Assembly: GCA_000727475.1 (NCBI GenBank)
Contig: KL647309.1
Span: 689,820 to 753,819, forward strand
Source: Sarcocystis neurona
Taxonomy: Eukaryota; Apicomplexa; Conoidasida; Eucoccidiorida; Sarcocystidae
DNA: 64,000 bases
Direction of reading: 5' to 3'
A program made the position numbers and the translations under genes. Shown in pieces: positions 25,101 to 37,260 of the stretch; position 1 is the first letter of the stretch; every line of letters begins with the position of its first letter. The notes below the pieces were generated by a model that worked only from the letters and a program-made list of their open reading frames with translations, made no database searches and was not told the origin of the DNA.

Positions 25101-28100
25101 TATGTGACGTCCGTGACGTCTCGTTATCTGCAAAGGGGCGCGAAATGCAGAAAAAGAACGAGAAAAGGAGAAGAAGATAAGGACGGAAAGATCTGGACCA
25201 GGACGGACGGAGAAGGGGACAAAAAGAGAAGAATATATACAAATGAAAAGAAGGACCCCGCTCTCTCGCATCCGACAAAGGGACAGAGATATCTCTTCTC
25301 TGTGCGCGCTGCCGCCCTGAAGCCGGCGGCAGCGACCACTGTAACGCCTTGTATCCTTATAGAGAAAGAGTGTTTTTGTTTCCCTCACCCCTTGAAAACC
25401 GAGTGGCTATCCCACTGCTTACTCTCATAGCCTGCTCGTAGCTCTGGCATACGTTCCGTGCGCAGTTTCCGATCTGCTGTGTGTCCGTCTGATAATGTTT
25501 GTTCTCCCTGATTCTCCTTTCTCTCGTCTTCTGTTTAGGCGCGTACCAGTTTCAAGGATGTTGCGTTTGTCTTCTGCTGTTCCCCGTCCTACGTCTAGGA
25601 ATTTCACTAGCAGCATCCCTTCCTCGCCTGTTCTTCGTATTCACCGACGAACCGGTCTACACGCAGTCCTCCTCGTGAAATATTCACTACATCCACTGCA
25701 TGCCTCTGGGGGTTGATCCGCTGCCCCTACCCAGCGAAACGCGCCATCAGATATACACGATGCCCGGTCATTGTTTTTCCTCGGTACTTGTTAATTCTAT
25801 CCCCCGCCGTTCGCCTACGCATAGAGAGTAAGCGCCTATTCTATCATATCCCGGACGCCAATCTTCTACTCGTGAATCTCGCCACCCGTCCATATCTCCC
25901 TTCTCCGATTTAAGTGGGCGTGTAGTCCATCTTTTTCCGATCAGTCAAACTACGCCGAAAGATCTATTTCCTTGGTCGGCAGGACTCCTCCTCCGTTTCT
26001 TTGTTCTCGGTTTGCCTTTCCTCGTGCATTCCGCATGTGAAGCATATACGAACAAAACCGTATGTGTGTGTGTGCGCGCCCGCTTGGTCAGTATGTCAGC
26101 GGTAGTGGTTCCAACTTGAATTCCTCTTTCTGCGACCGCTACAAAGACCTCACGTGCACCTAATCGCGTAACGTGCGTAAACGGCTTCCCCCACTGCCTT
26201 TGTTCCTCCTCTACAGTTTCATCCGCGAAAGAAATCTCTCCCTCCTGCGCGCCCTCAGCTCCGCGCCGTCGCTTTCTGCTGCTGCTGAATGCGTTGCCTG
26301 CTTTACTTCCCCGCTTCCTGCGGTCCTCACATCCACTCCATGGATGCGCCCGTACGCCTATGTACACACGTACACCCGTAAGCCACTGGCGTATGGGCTT
26401 CCACGCACGTGCAGAACAAAGATACTGGCAGATATTCATTTGAATACATCTGTTCTGTCTCCTGCCCTCTTCTTCATTCTTGTTTCAAATCGCTCGCACG
26501 TGGTCTCTCGCGTTGAAAAGGGCCCGCGCAGAGCAACTGCTTGGGACGGTTCTCGCCTTTTTTACATCTGCACATAGACACACTGCCTGCCTGCGTATCA
26601 TCGTTTTCAGCAGTCTTCTTTTCGACTGCACGTCTGTTCTGGCTTCCTCTGCTGCAGTTGATTTAATGTATGTATATACGTGTGCACAGGTATATATGTA
26701 TAGATACGTACACACACATATGCACATACATAAATATACATGTACATGTCCACCCATGTGTACATAATACACGTATATACATGTATGTACCCAGCACGCG
26801 TACTTTCTGCCCTCGGCGCTGTGTGAGTGACCTTCGCGTGCAAAGTATTCATATGTCACACACATATACCTGCACTTACCCCAGTCGCTTCCTGTGCACT
26901 TTCCGCCTCACTGGTCCACCTCCTGTGGGTCTGCTTTAGTGCGGAATGCTGGAAAACGAATGTGTACATGCCAAGTGCGCGCGAACTCTCTGACGGCTGT
27001 GCTGCTAAGAAACATGAAATGTCTGTGAACCTGTCCTTCTGCCATCAGTTTCACTCTTTGTTTCTGCATTCGCACGAACTGCGCAGATGTCTCTCTTTCT
27101 CTCCGCTAATCTTCCTATACTTTTTCGATCGCCCTCTACGCTGTCTACGTGTCTAACAAGACTACGACCGCTGTACACACATATATGGCTGGACAGCTGT
27201 GTGCACTCCCTATTTCTTAGAATATGTATTCGCACACACGTAAACATATAGATATACAAACCTTGTTTCTCCTTGAGTGTTTGTAACTGTATGTACAGGG
27301 GGTATCGGTGGGATTTCCACTGCTCACATGGACTGTTGCTTCCGCGACAAAACACTTTACCAGCAACGGCGGAAGAAGAGAGACGCCCACCTGGGACTCC
27401 GAATATATATATATATATATATACCCACACACAATTATGTGGAAATGTCCACACAGATATACAGGTGCCTCTCCCTCTCTCCCTCCATAGATGTATACAC
27501 ACGGCTACATGCTGAGGCAAGGACGCTATACATATCTATGTACACATACATATATATATGTATACGTACGGGTATACGCTAAGGCAAGCACGCTAGTAGG
27601 CCTACATGTGTACTCGAAGGTGAATACTTATGTACACGTACACCTGTAGATATTTGCAGGTTCCCGCAGGACTCCTGCAAACAAAAGATGCAACAAAATC
27701 AGATACAAAGGTGTATGTATTCCCGCGCGACTGTGTGTACCGGTGCATACAAACGCAAAACACAGACAACGATAGAAGCGCATGCAGCAGTGCGTTCATT
27801 CACACGTATACACGCACGTGGGTGCACCTCCTCTTTCGCATCGTGCGAGCTTCTCTCTTTCGCGCGGTACATGTTATTGTTTGGGCGTGCCGCTTTTGCG
27901 CAGCTGCTGCGTCGATGCGTCGGCAACATTCCTTCTGTCCTGCAGCTGTAGTCTGTCTCCTTCTCGTGCCGCACTGCTGTTGCCAACTGCTGGTGCCACT
28001 CCACTGCGGGCGCGCAAAAGCTGCAGTTCTGTCCTTGCCGCTGCCTGTCTGCGTGCTTCCGCTGCTGTCCTGCCGGCAAAGCGGTGCAGTCGCTGTTGCT

Positions 28101-31100
28101 GTCGCGGTCCGTCTGCGTCTCTGTGCCCCTCCTCGCTAACTGCTGCGCAGCTCTGCTGCCGCCGCGGCCTGCACCGGCGCAGGGGCTGCTGCGGCTGCCT
28201 GTTCTGCCACCAGAGCAGCATCAAAACGGTGCCTGCTGCTGCGCCCCGGTACAACAGTGCAAGGACTCACCCGGGTCGAGACATGCAGCACAAGCAGGAG
28301 CTTGTGCGTGCTTAGTCTGAATAGCCACGCTGGCCTTGATCGCGTTGCAGTCCCCTTCCGCGCGCTTCGCGTAGAGCTGCTGCAGCCGCAGAAAGCTGCT
28401 ACTGTCGCACGTCATATCCGGTATTACTCCTTTCAGCGGCAGCTTCTTGCATGCCCGCTGAAAAGCGCTCACAGCTCTTGCCAGCTTCCAGAACCTGCCG
28501 TTCCTCTTGCTGCAGCAGCAGCTTCTGCTACTGCTGCAGGCGTGTCCTCTGCTGCAGCCGCTGTCGCGAGCTGCCGCTGACGCTTCCTCCAGGACCTGCG
28601 GATGCAGCAAAGCCAGGCGGCACACCTCCGTGACAAAGACGCATATAGTCGGAAGACAGGAACACGCCACCGTCGACGCTTCCTGCCTCTCTGCAAAGTG
28701 CACGCGGGGTCGAGAGAGGCGGGGGCTGTGTACCTACGTATTTATTGTGTGCGCCCGCATGCACACGTCTGGATAAAGAAGCCAAAATCGACACACGCGT
28801 TTCTCGTGTTCAGAGGACCAACTAAACTCTTGTGCAACAAAACGTAACAATACCAGTGCAGACGTTCGCAGAGAGTATGCGACGTATTTAGGTAAATCGC
28901 AACGTGTTCATGTCTTTATCCCAGGGCGGGGCTACTCGCCCACATCACGTTGGACACATACGTACCTATAAAGTTATATCAGTGAGCGTGCCCTACACAG
29001 CATGTATGATAATACACATGTACGTGTGATACGAATACATATATATATATATATATGTGTACACGCTTTTCTTTGACACAGCATGTATGATATTGGACAC
29101 GTACGTATTACATAGATATATGTATGTATATACACTTTCTTGGGGAATACACAGCATGCATAATAATACACATGTACGTATAATATATATATATATATAT
29201 AAATATGTATACACCTTTTTGTCTGAAATGGTCTACAAGATGTACGAATGCAGACATATATATATATATATATATGTTTGGGAGATATCCGTTGCACGTC
29301 AATACCCTTGTACACGTAGTTGCATACATACATCAAGACCCGATCGGCTGCAAGTATAGGAGCCGGATCTGGCTGACTAGTACTGCGGTGGCGTGATTTG
29401 CAGGACAGACACCGCAGGGAGACGGGCAGGTGTAAACACAGGTGCCATGCCTATCCTAATCCAGCCTACGCATTCCGCATTAAGACTACTCTAACCCACG
29501 CCAGATCGATACTCAAAAGACGAATCATAACGATACACACATGTACACAGGTACAGATGCTGTTGAGTGTACAGGGAAAAAAAAGAGAGCACGGGCACAG
29601 ACGCACAGACACAAGTATGCACACACATACGTGCGTATACCGGTCTTCCAATGAAGAGTGACTTAGGCACTGCACCGTACATGTAGAGAGATATACATGT
29701 ACACAACCTGTGTGCAGGTCGAGACTCGGATACCTGCAAGACTTCTTCAGGTGGAGAGTGAGGCTTCAGCACGCGGTAGACGTTCGTTGTTGCCTCGTCG
29801 AAATTCACTTCCTCGGGGTGTCTACGCATGCTTTCTAAAATCTGGAGAATGCCTTGTTTTGCACCTGTCTCGTCAAAATCTTTTTCGTTCAGCGCCTCCG
29901 CCCTCTCCTCCGTTGCTGCAGAGGTCCCGTCTGCGGCTTGTCTCCTCCTCCGGCGCGTTTGCTGTTCCCTCCAGCGTTCTGCTGCCTGCGCCTCACACAC
30001 AAATGTATATACAACTCTGTGACCCCGACATAGAGAGAAGTCGGTACGTTTCTGTGTAATGGACTGCACTTCGACTGACGAAGTCCTCCTTCTCAGGTGC
30101 GGCACGTTCCTCCCTCATATTTGGACAACAACGCTGCGACTTTCTGAAAGTCTCACAGCAGCAGGCACAGCAGCGGCCAATGCGTCCGCTGCTGCAGCGA
30201 CTACTGAAGACACACGTACACACAACACTAATGTTTATGGACACACCTACACGCAGGTACTCGTATGCCTACATGCATGCGCAGAGGAGCGCCTGACTAC
30301 AAGTCGATATACAAGACCCACATATACAAATATACGTTATGATATTACACATGTACATATATATGTATCACTATACACATATATATATATATATATGTAT
30401 AGATGTTATATACATGTATAGATGTAGATGTGTAGACACGGACGTATACGTGTATATAGTTAACCACACAGGTGTATACACACGAATGTGTAGAGAAATG
30501 CGCACTGTCTCAAATGCACGTCCGGGCCAATGAGGCCCTACCGATGGAACGATGTAGACGTAGGTATTTCAACAGGTTCACAAAAATCGAGCACCGGAAG
30601 AGGGAGACGAGACATACACGCATACACCAAAAGTCATATACGTAGGCAATCAGAAGTGAGACGCAGATGGCCCCTCTGTAGCAAATGACACAGGCGAACA
30701 GCCATGCTACGATCCTGTGTACAGGCGTACAGACTCCCGTACGTGTGGAGTTATACGCACAAATATAAGAAGGGCGAATACACACACAGCAGCACAGAGG
30801 ACCCCATATCTTCATGCAGAGAGGCACTCCACACACACCGCTTCGTGCGTGAGAAGTGCCCTTTCTCTCTAGCAGTCCCGTCTCTCTGTCGCGTCCATCA
30901 GTGTTGCTTGCCAAGACGTGACGGAATAAAGACGAGATGCGTTTCGCCCCTTTTCTCAGCGCCTCACGTCCGAGTACTTGTTCACACACACGTGTATGTA
31001 TGTATGTATGTATGTATGTATGTACGTTTATAACTTATGTCGGTCAAGGACAAAGAAACAGCAAAATACGTCGTGGGGGATCCCGGACCAGTGTTGCTGA

Positions 31101-34100
31101 CCGAGCATGAGTGAAGTACACCGGAAGGAAAAAGCAGACAGATGTACGAACGCATGCGCACTCTTGCCAAGACCCGGAGAGAGAAGAAACAGACACGAAT
31201 TCGTATTGTTCCGTTTGCGCACGCTCCGGCGCATCAAGAAACCAAGACACACGAGACTATACATGCATATACATATACGCACGTGGACTTCGCGGCTTGG
31301 GATGCACCCTCGATCCCGTGGAAGCTGTGCTTCTCTGTCTCGCGCACGGTCCTTTTCACAAAGACACAAGAGCAGCAGCCCCCACAAAACCCGCCAGTTC
31401 TCTTCTTACACTTAGCAGCAGTAGCGGAGCAGCACCAGCAGTAGCACAACGCGAGCGTGTGTCCCCCTTCCAATATTAAGCAGCAGCAGCAGCTCCGCCC
31501 CCGAGCGGTTGCGGTTGCTCCATGTTTGTGCACGAGAAATCAGCTGCAACAGCAGCAGCATACGGATTCTTCCTGCGCCAACGGAGATGAGCAGCAGCAG
31601 CAGCAGTAGTCGACACAGCGCTTACGAGAGGGGGTCGGACGCGCTACGGTTTCGGCTGTGGGCAGCCGTTCCTCAAGCAGAAGCACCAGCAACAGCTCGA
31701 GGACGAGAAGCGCGGAGACCAAGTCGGGTGGTGACACAGCAGCAGGGGCACACGGGCAGCAAGAGCAACACCAAAGACAGCAACATCGGCAGCGCCGGAC
31801 GAAGGGGGAGACGCAGGGGAAGACCACCAGGAGTGACGCCTACTTGTATGAGAAGAACGACGTAAGGAACCTGTGCATGGGCCACATCATCTAAATTGTC
31901 GATATCAATACTCTTTGCAAATTCTAGAAGCTCAGGAAAGGGATCGAAGAGTCGCAGATCAACGCTCGCGTCTCCTGCTGCTGCTTTTCTCTCGACGACG
32001 CAGTACTCCCCTGCGCAGACCCGTACCACCCCCAGCAGTCCCACACTCGTTACGGCCACCAGAGGCACAACGGACACTCCGGAGCAACAGGAAGAGAAAA
32101 AAAGAGAGGAAGACGAAACGAAGGTAGACGGTGAAGGAATCGAAAAGGGAGAACTTGGGGAAAAAGAGGAGGACGAAGAAGGCAACGGGCAAGGAGGAAA
32201 AGACGGAGACGGAGAAAATGCGCCAGAAGGGAGACCGGCAGCGCAAACGCTGGCGCCGGCGAAAAAAGGCATATAGCAACAGGAGCAGCAGGCGGAGCGC
32301 ACGTCGGAGGTGCAGCAAGGAGTGTAAAAAAGTGGAGCAACAGCATCTGCACGAGGACCTCTGATTCTGAAGAGAGCGTTGTTCTCTGTTGGGTTCGGAG
32401 TTATGTGGACTCCGACCGTCTCCCGCACGTGCAGCCGGGAACGATGCGGAGAGCTCTACGGGGCGCCCGTCGGTTGTTCCAGCAGCAGCAGGTCCACGGC
32501 ACCTGCTGTCCCCCTTTTCCATCTGAACAAGCAGCGGTCTTCTGCTCTCGCAGGCACTCCCCTCCCTGCTGCTCCGGCTGCGCGAAGGCTCGGCCGCCAT
32601 CCCATGCAGAGAAGGACGACTTGCTGGTGCTGCTGCTGCTGGAGCTGCTGCTTCGTCGAAACTCCGAGGAAAGGCGCCAAAGAGGGAAGCAGCGGGCCCT
32701 GTGTGCAAAGAAAGGTCGGATGCAACAGCACTACACACAGCATCAGCCTTTCTGCCGGTGCTACTTCCGCGACTCTCGTTGCTGACGTTGCGGCGCGCGT
32801 CGTCGCGGCTGCTGCTGTTGCCGCTGCTGAGACTGTTGCTGCCTCCAGCACGTTCCCCAGACGCTGCAACACTGCGTTCGAGGCCGCACAGTTTACCGAG
32901 CAGCAACAGCGTGTGGAGGGGTTGCTGCGTAGCAACGACGAGAGAGAAGGCAGCAGGGAACGGGACGCATGCGCCTGCTTGCAGCTTCAGTTCCGTCAGT
33001 CGGCCGTCCCTGCCGTACGCATCCGGAGCTGCAGCAGCAGCGTCCCCCGCACAAGTTGCAGTACCACCGCCTGGAGCAGCGGACCCCGCAACGGACGCAG
33101 GGGCTGGAGTGTGAGGAAGTGGGTCGACACCAGCAGGACAGGGAGGACGCAACGACGAAGAAGAAATAAATGTGAGTGAAGATGCCTTGCCGGTGTTTTC
33201 ACCCGGGCAGGGCAGCAGCATCTCTCCGCCAAGGTCTGTTTTCACATCTTCCGCCTCAAAAGAAACTGCTGCAGGCCCCGAAACCGCAGCGATCGTCGGT
33301 GTCTGCCGCAGAGCGGCACTGGAGGCGCCCGCGTGCAAAGGACGACACACAGGCAATGCACCTGATGCAGTTGTTCCTGCTGCTGCGTCCGCTCCCGCTA
33401 CAGCTTCTGCTGGTGCAGCAACTCGGGCTGCTTCTGTCGTGGCAGTTGATATTTCTGTTGCTGTTGTGGCGGCACCTGTTGTTGACGCTGTTGAAAAGGG
33501 CGAAGAAGAGTGTGCCGCTGCATGAACCTGCGAGCAAGAAAGGCGCGCGTCTGCAACAGCGGGAGAACTGCGGCCGTGGCACCAGTACGTGTGGCTTGCC
33601 CCTGGGACGTGTTGAGCAGCAGCAGATGTATGCAGAGCGACGGCGGGATTTGCTCCAGAGCAGGAAAGAGCGCTCGGGCAACAGTCGCACGCTGCAGCAG
33701 CAGACGACGCGTCCAGCTGCTGCTGCTGAGCGGTCCCCTCGTTCTCTCCCTTCCGCGTAGTTTCTGCGGCGGCGGAAACAGCAGCAACGCGACTGAGCGT
33801 CAGATGCTGCTGCTGCCGCAGCTCGACGTGATCCGCGTGTCTTCTGCGGCATTCAGCGGCAGCAGCAGCAGCTTGAATACAGAACTCCACGTATGTTTCA
33901 GCAGCAGCGCAGATGTACGCACCCTGGGCCTCTGGATTTAGCGAGAGGGCTTCTCTGGCGACCGAGGCGGCACGAGAGGAGCCGATATCGCCCGCAGCAA
34001 GCCAGCTGCTGCAGAGATCGGAGGCGCACACAGCAGCATCGTCAACTATAAGAAACCGTCGAACACCGAGCAGCACCAGATTACGCAGCACTTCTGCTGC

Positions 34101-34349
34101 AACAGCAGACGACCCAAGCAGCAGCACAGATGCTTGCTGCAGCGCTCGCTGCCCGTGTTCTCCCCATATACGAATCTGCCGGTCGTAACGTGCATTGCTG
34201 GTACTGTCACTGCAGCTGTGGCTCGCTGCTGTTGCTTCTGCAGTAACGCCATCCCCTTTGCTGCCGCTAGTGCATGTCTCTCTCTCTCTGATCGACGCAC
34301 CAACCTTCATCCTACTGCTGCTGCTACTGTTGCTGGTGTGACTCTCCAT
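22132..34349 (-). CDS. NAE1: NEDD8-activating enzyme E1 regulatory subunit
   Basis: This subunit pairs with UBA3 to adenylate NEDD8 for cullin neddylation. Exons read right to left. A (34349 to an unresolved end near 32800-32900) has YDRQIRIWGEHGQRAL and the Rossmann strand VLLLGSSAVAAEVLRNLVLL, a ~290-residue Ala/Gln/Ser insert, then FSLVVATQQP. B (31844 to about 32076) has PLVAVTSVGLLGVVRV and DLRLFDPFPEL. C (29734-29991) has AERWREQQ and VNFDEATTNVYRVL. D (28271 to 28595 or 28625) has FWKLARAVSAF and LPLKGVIPDM. E (24734-25127) has PEEIEMFARNAQELKVIR. F (22132-22879) has LLEEYEPSS, HRFAKRRGYFPG and the C-terminal FGGAELHSCAALVGGVAAQE and FEPINNTFIWCG. Phases agree at B-C, C-D, D-E and E-F; only A-B is undecided. 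The predicted product is ~1,150 residues against ~530 in animals. As expected for the regulatory subunit, no catalytic-cysteine domain of UBA3 type was seen. The start at 34349 is the first plausible Met after a cysteine-rich, repeat-derived open stretch; 34310 is an alternative. Confidence 0.9.
27406..27422. repeat. TA microsatellite in NAE1 intron
   Basis: A run of about eight TA units inside the intron between exons D and E, set in a CA/TG-rich stretch. Confidence 0.9.
28994..29235. repeat. Three imperfect AT-rich tandem copies
   Basis: Each copy starts acacagcatg(t/c)at(g/a)at (28994, 29078 and 29150), continues with a (ca)acatgtacgt-type motif, then a TA run and a gta(t)acac(g/c)(c/t)ttt end. 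Spacing is 84 and 72 bp, the difference coming from the TA run length. It lies in the NAE1 intron between exons C and D. Confidence 0.8.
29257..29274. repeat. TA microsatellite
   Basis: About nine TA units in the NAE1 intron between exons C and D, close to the triplicated AT-rich unit. Similar short runs occur near 30378-30396 and at several other places in the repeat-rich segment. Confidence 0.85.
30993..31026. repeat. TATG tetranucleotide microsatellite
   Basis: About eight uninterrupted copies of a tatg/gtat tetranucleotide, in the NAE1 intron between exons B and C. Confidence 0.95.
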
Positions 34350-35620
34350 CTCATCTCCGGAAGCGCCAGTCCTCCAGCTGCTGTTAGTGCTGCCCTCCGC
34401 TCCGGCCGCACTGCCAGTGCTGCCACCGGCACTCCGTCTGCAGGTGCTACTGCCGCTGTCGTAGACACCACGCGCAGCAGCGTTTCTCTTGATGTTGCTG
34501 CTGGTGCGAGTACGTTGGTTTTCCCTCCTTTCTGCCTCAGTGTCAAGCGTCAGGCGGGTGCTGCTGCTGTTGACTTGTGCTTTCGCCTCTGCAGAGGTAA
34601 TACGCCAGCTGCTGCATGCAGCAGCCCACTTCCCGCAGAGACATCTGCAGAACAGATTGCAGGCGCAGCAGCAGGAAGGGCTGAAGCAGTAGCACGGGGG
34701 AGTGCGCCAACAGCAGCAGGACTGCAGAGAGGGAGAGGAGCAGCAGCAACTGCAGCAAGAGAGACAAACCACAGACGTTCTACAGTCTGCGTGGGGGACG
34801 GGGTTGCAGGCGAAGCTGCTGGCTCCCTCCTGCGTCGCTCGGATGGCTGCAGCCTCTGTCTGCGGCTTCGCCATCGCATTTCTCTGGCGCAGCTGCTGCT
34901 GCTGCAAGAGAGCAGCTGCAACCGACCAAGGACGAGACCCAGAAGAGGGGAAAGAAGCTATTGAGGGGGCAAGACCTGCAGCGGTGCACAGTCCACCGCC
35001 GCAGCAGCAGCGCAAGAAACATCTGCTACCACAGCAGCAGCACGAGATGCTGTCGCCGTAGTAAACGCGAGTGTGGCTGTAGCAGCAGCAGAAATAGCTG
35101 AAGAAGAGCAGCAGGGGGAAAGAGAGGGATGCAGCAGCCAGGCGCCAACGGCACGAACAACAGTAGCAGGAGGCGTGACGCTGCAGCGAAGACAATGCCT
35201 GCCAGCAGCAGCGCCAGCAAGCGGAGGTAGCAGCCCACGGACAGGAACAGCAGAAGCCGGACAACAACAACGGACCACCAGCTGAAGTGCAGCAGCCGCA
35301 GCACTAACAGAACGCGACACGTTGCCGCTCCGTGGATACTGCAGCAGGAATGCTGTACCATTTGGCGAAGCAGCAACTATTCTTCGCAGTTCCTAACCGA
35401 ACTGATACTTCACGTAAATGCGCGGCAGATCCAACCCCCGCTGCTGCTCCCGCTCTTCGACTGCTGCTGCTCTCCGATTGCTGCTTCTGTTTCCCAGTTG
35501 CTACTGTGCTGCTGCTGCTGCTGGTAGTCGACTGCTGCTGCCTCGCCGCTGCTACTGCCGCTAATCCCTGACATCTGCTGATGGTGCTAATACACGGCAA
35601 GTGGTGCTGCTGCGGTAGTT
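31420..35620. repeat. CAG/CTG trinucleotide-saturated block
   Basis: Interrupted arrays of cag/gca/agc (or the complement) occur every few tens of bases. The longest pure runs are about five or six units, for example near 31586-31603 and 35514-35521. In the NAE1 frame they give Ala, Gln and Ser runs; upstream of the NAE1 start the same open frame gives Cys- and Leu-rich translation that does not look like protein. All six frames stay open for long distances here because the repeat lacks stop codons, so open frame length is not evidence of coding. Confidence 0.9.
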
Positions 35621-35919
35621 CGAGAGATGTGGCTGCAGCTCCGCTGCGGGTGTCCTCCACCTGTAGCTGCTGCGCGTCTGCTGCTGCTGTTCTTACTCTC
35701 TACCAGCTGCCACCTCTCGTTGCTGGCACGGCTGCTATTCCTGAGCTCCTGAGGCTGCTGCCCCACCACGGACGCGGCAGCGGCGGCAAAACGGCGTTCC
35801 ACCAGGTCACGCACCCGCAAAGAAACGCAGAGGCAAAACAGCAGCTGTTTTCAGCTGCAGATTTACGGTCTACGCGTAGATCTACCCGAGGTCAAGCATC
35901 ACCCTCTCCTGTCACTCAC

Positions 35920-37260
35920 ACATAAAGAGAAAGAGGAAAGGAGAGAAATAGGAAGTCGAAGAAAGAGAGGTGCACGCGCAATTATACACATGTACCGTGT
36001 CTCTATATGCCCTGAACACGTATTCAGGTAGACGTCCAAGGAGCCACAAGAACATAAATACAGCTCTCTCTGTCCTGTCTCCCGCCCTCTCTTTTTCCCA
36101 GTTGAGAGATAAATGGCTACGTCTGCATGCCGACGTACTACACACATTTCTGCATGTATGCACGTGGGACAATGCCTACGAGCAGATATATAACGAGAAA
36201 CAAAAACGAAGAGAGACGGTGGCGTATACGCCTGTACAGCTCTCTCTCTATATAGTCCACATTCGGAAACATATATATAAAGAGAGAAGCGCACTTAAAA
36301 ACAAACAAAGAGAACGGTCCTCGGGCCTCTGACGGTTGCTTCTGTATTTGGGCACGTTCTCAAATTCACTGGCAGTCGAAGACAGACAGGAAGTCAAGAG
36401 ACAGAGACAGGAGGGAGGAAAATGGAGTCTCTACGTAGGCGGACAAATAGATGGATAAAATAAGGGCCACCTACACACACATGTGTATAGAGAGAGAAGA
36501 AAAGACGTGCATATCTACATATGTCACAAGTAAAAGAAAGATGTACATATATGTGCAAATCTATCTGCATAGTATGTGTCTCTACATATTGAGAGAGACA
36601 GATACACGGAGAGAATAAGAACCACATATATACATATATGTATACAGAATAAAAGACACGTACACATATCTATATGAATCAAAAGACAAAGCAAGATGTA
36701 CATATATATATATATATGGGAGAAAAAGGAGATTGAGACACTATTTTGTATGGACAGGACGCGATGACATACATATACACAGAGAGGAAGAGCGAGACAC
36801 AGAGAGCGAGAGTGTGTAGATAGTGAGGTTCATTTGTATTTATCGGGACAGAGACGGAGAGATGCGTACATACACGCATACACACATGAAGAGAAAGATG
36901 CACGCACACACACACACACAGACGGAGACGCATGTATACGTATTCCATGAGAAAGACACAGAGACGAATTTATGTGTGTTGGTGTTTATCCGTCATGAGA
37001 GAGAGAGACGGCAACGCATTTGTGTGTGGACAGACAGAGAAGCAAACCTAGGAAGAGGGCACGACATTCCCACGTAGTGAACGGGGAGGGGAAAAAAGTG
37101 AAGAATAGAGGAGGATACACAAAGGATGGCACAGTTTTGGTGGCAGTGTGTGTGATAGAAAAAGAAGAGAGAAAAGGAAGAAGTGCGCGAGACACCGGGG
37201 GAAGAGAGCGGGAAGAGTAGCTTTACGAGGCAAAGAAGCGAAACAGCTGCAAGAAAAATG
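35920..37260. repeat. Purine-rich (GA) tract with TA runs
   Basis: The plus strand is strongly enriched in gaga/agag/gaaa and in short TA runs (for example near 36700-36716) and CA runs (near 36905-36922). No coding frame with protein character is visible on either strand. It is intergenic, between the NAE1 start and the carrier gene. Confidence 0.8.

Noticed and set aside
31959..35270. A single 1,103-codon minus-strand open frame as one exon
   Set aside because: Only the part from about 34349 to 32800 aligns with NAE1. The rest is CAG-derived translation rich in Cys and Leu runs; such repeats lack stop codons, so the length is not evidence.
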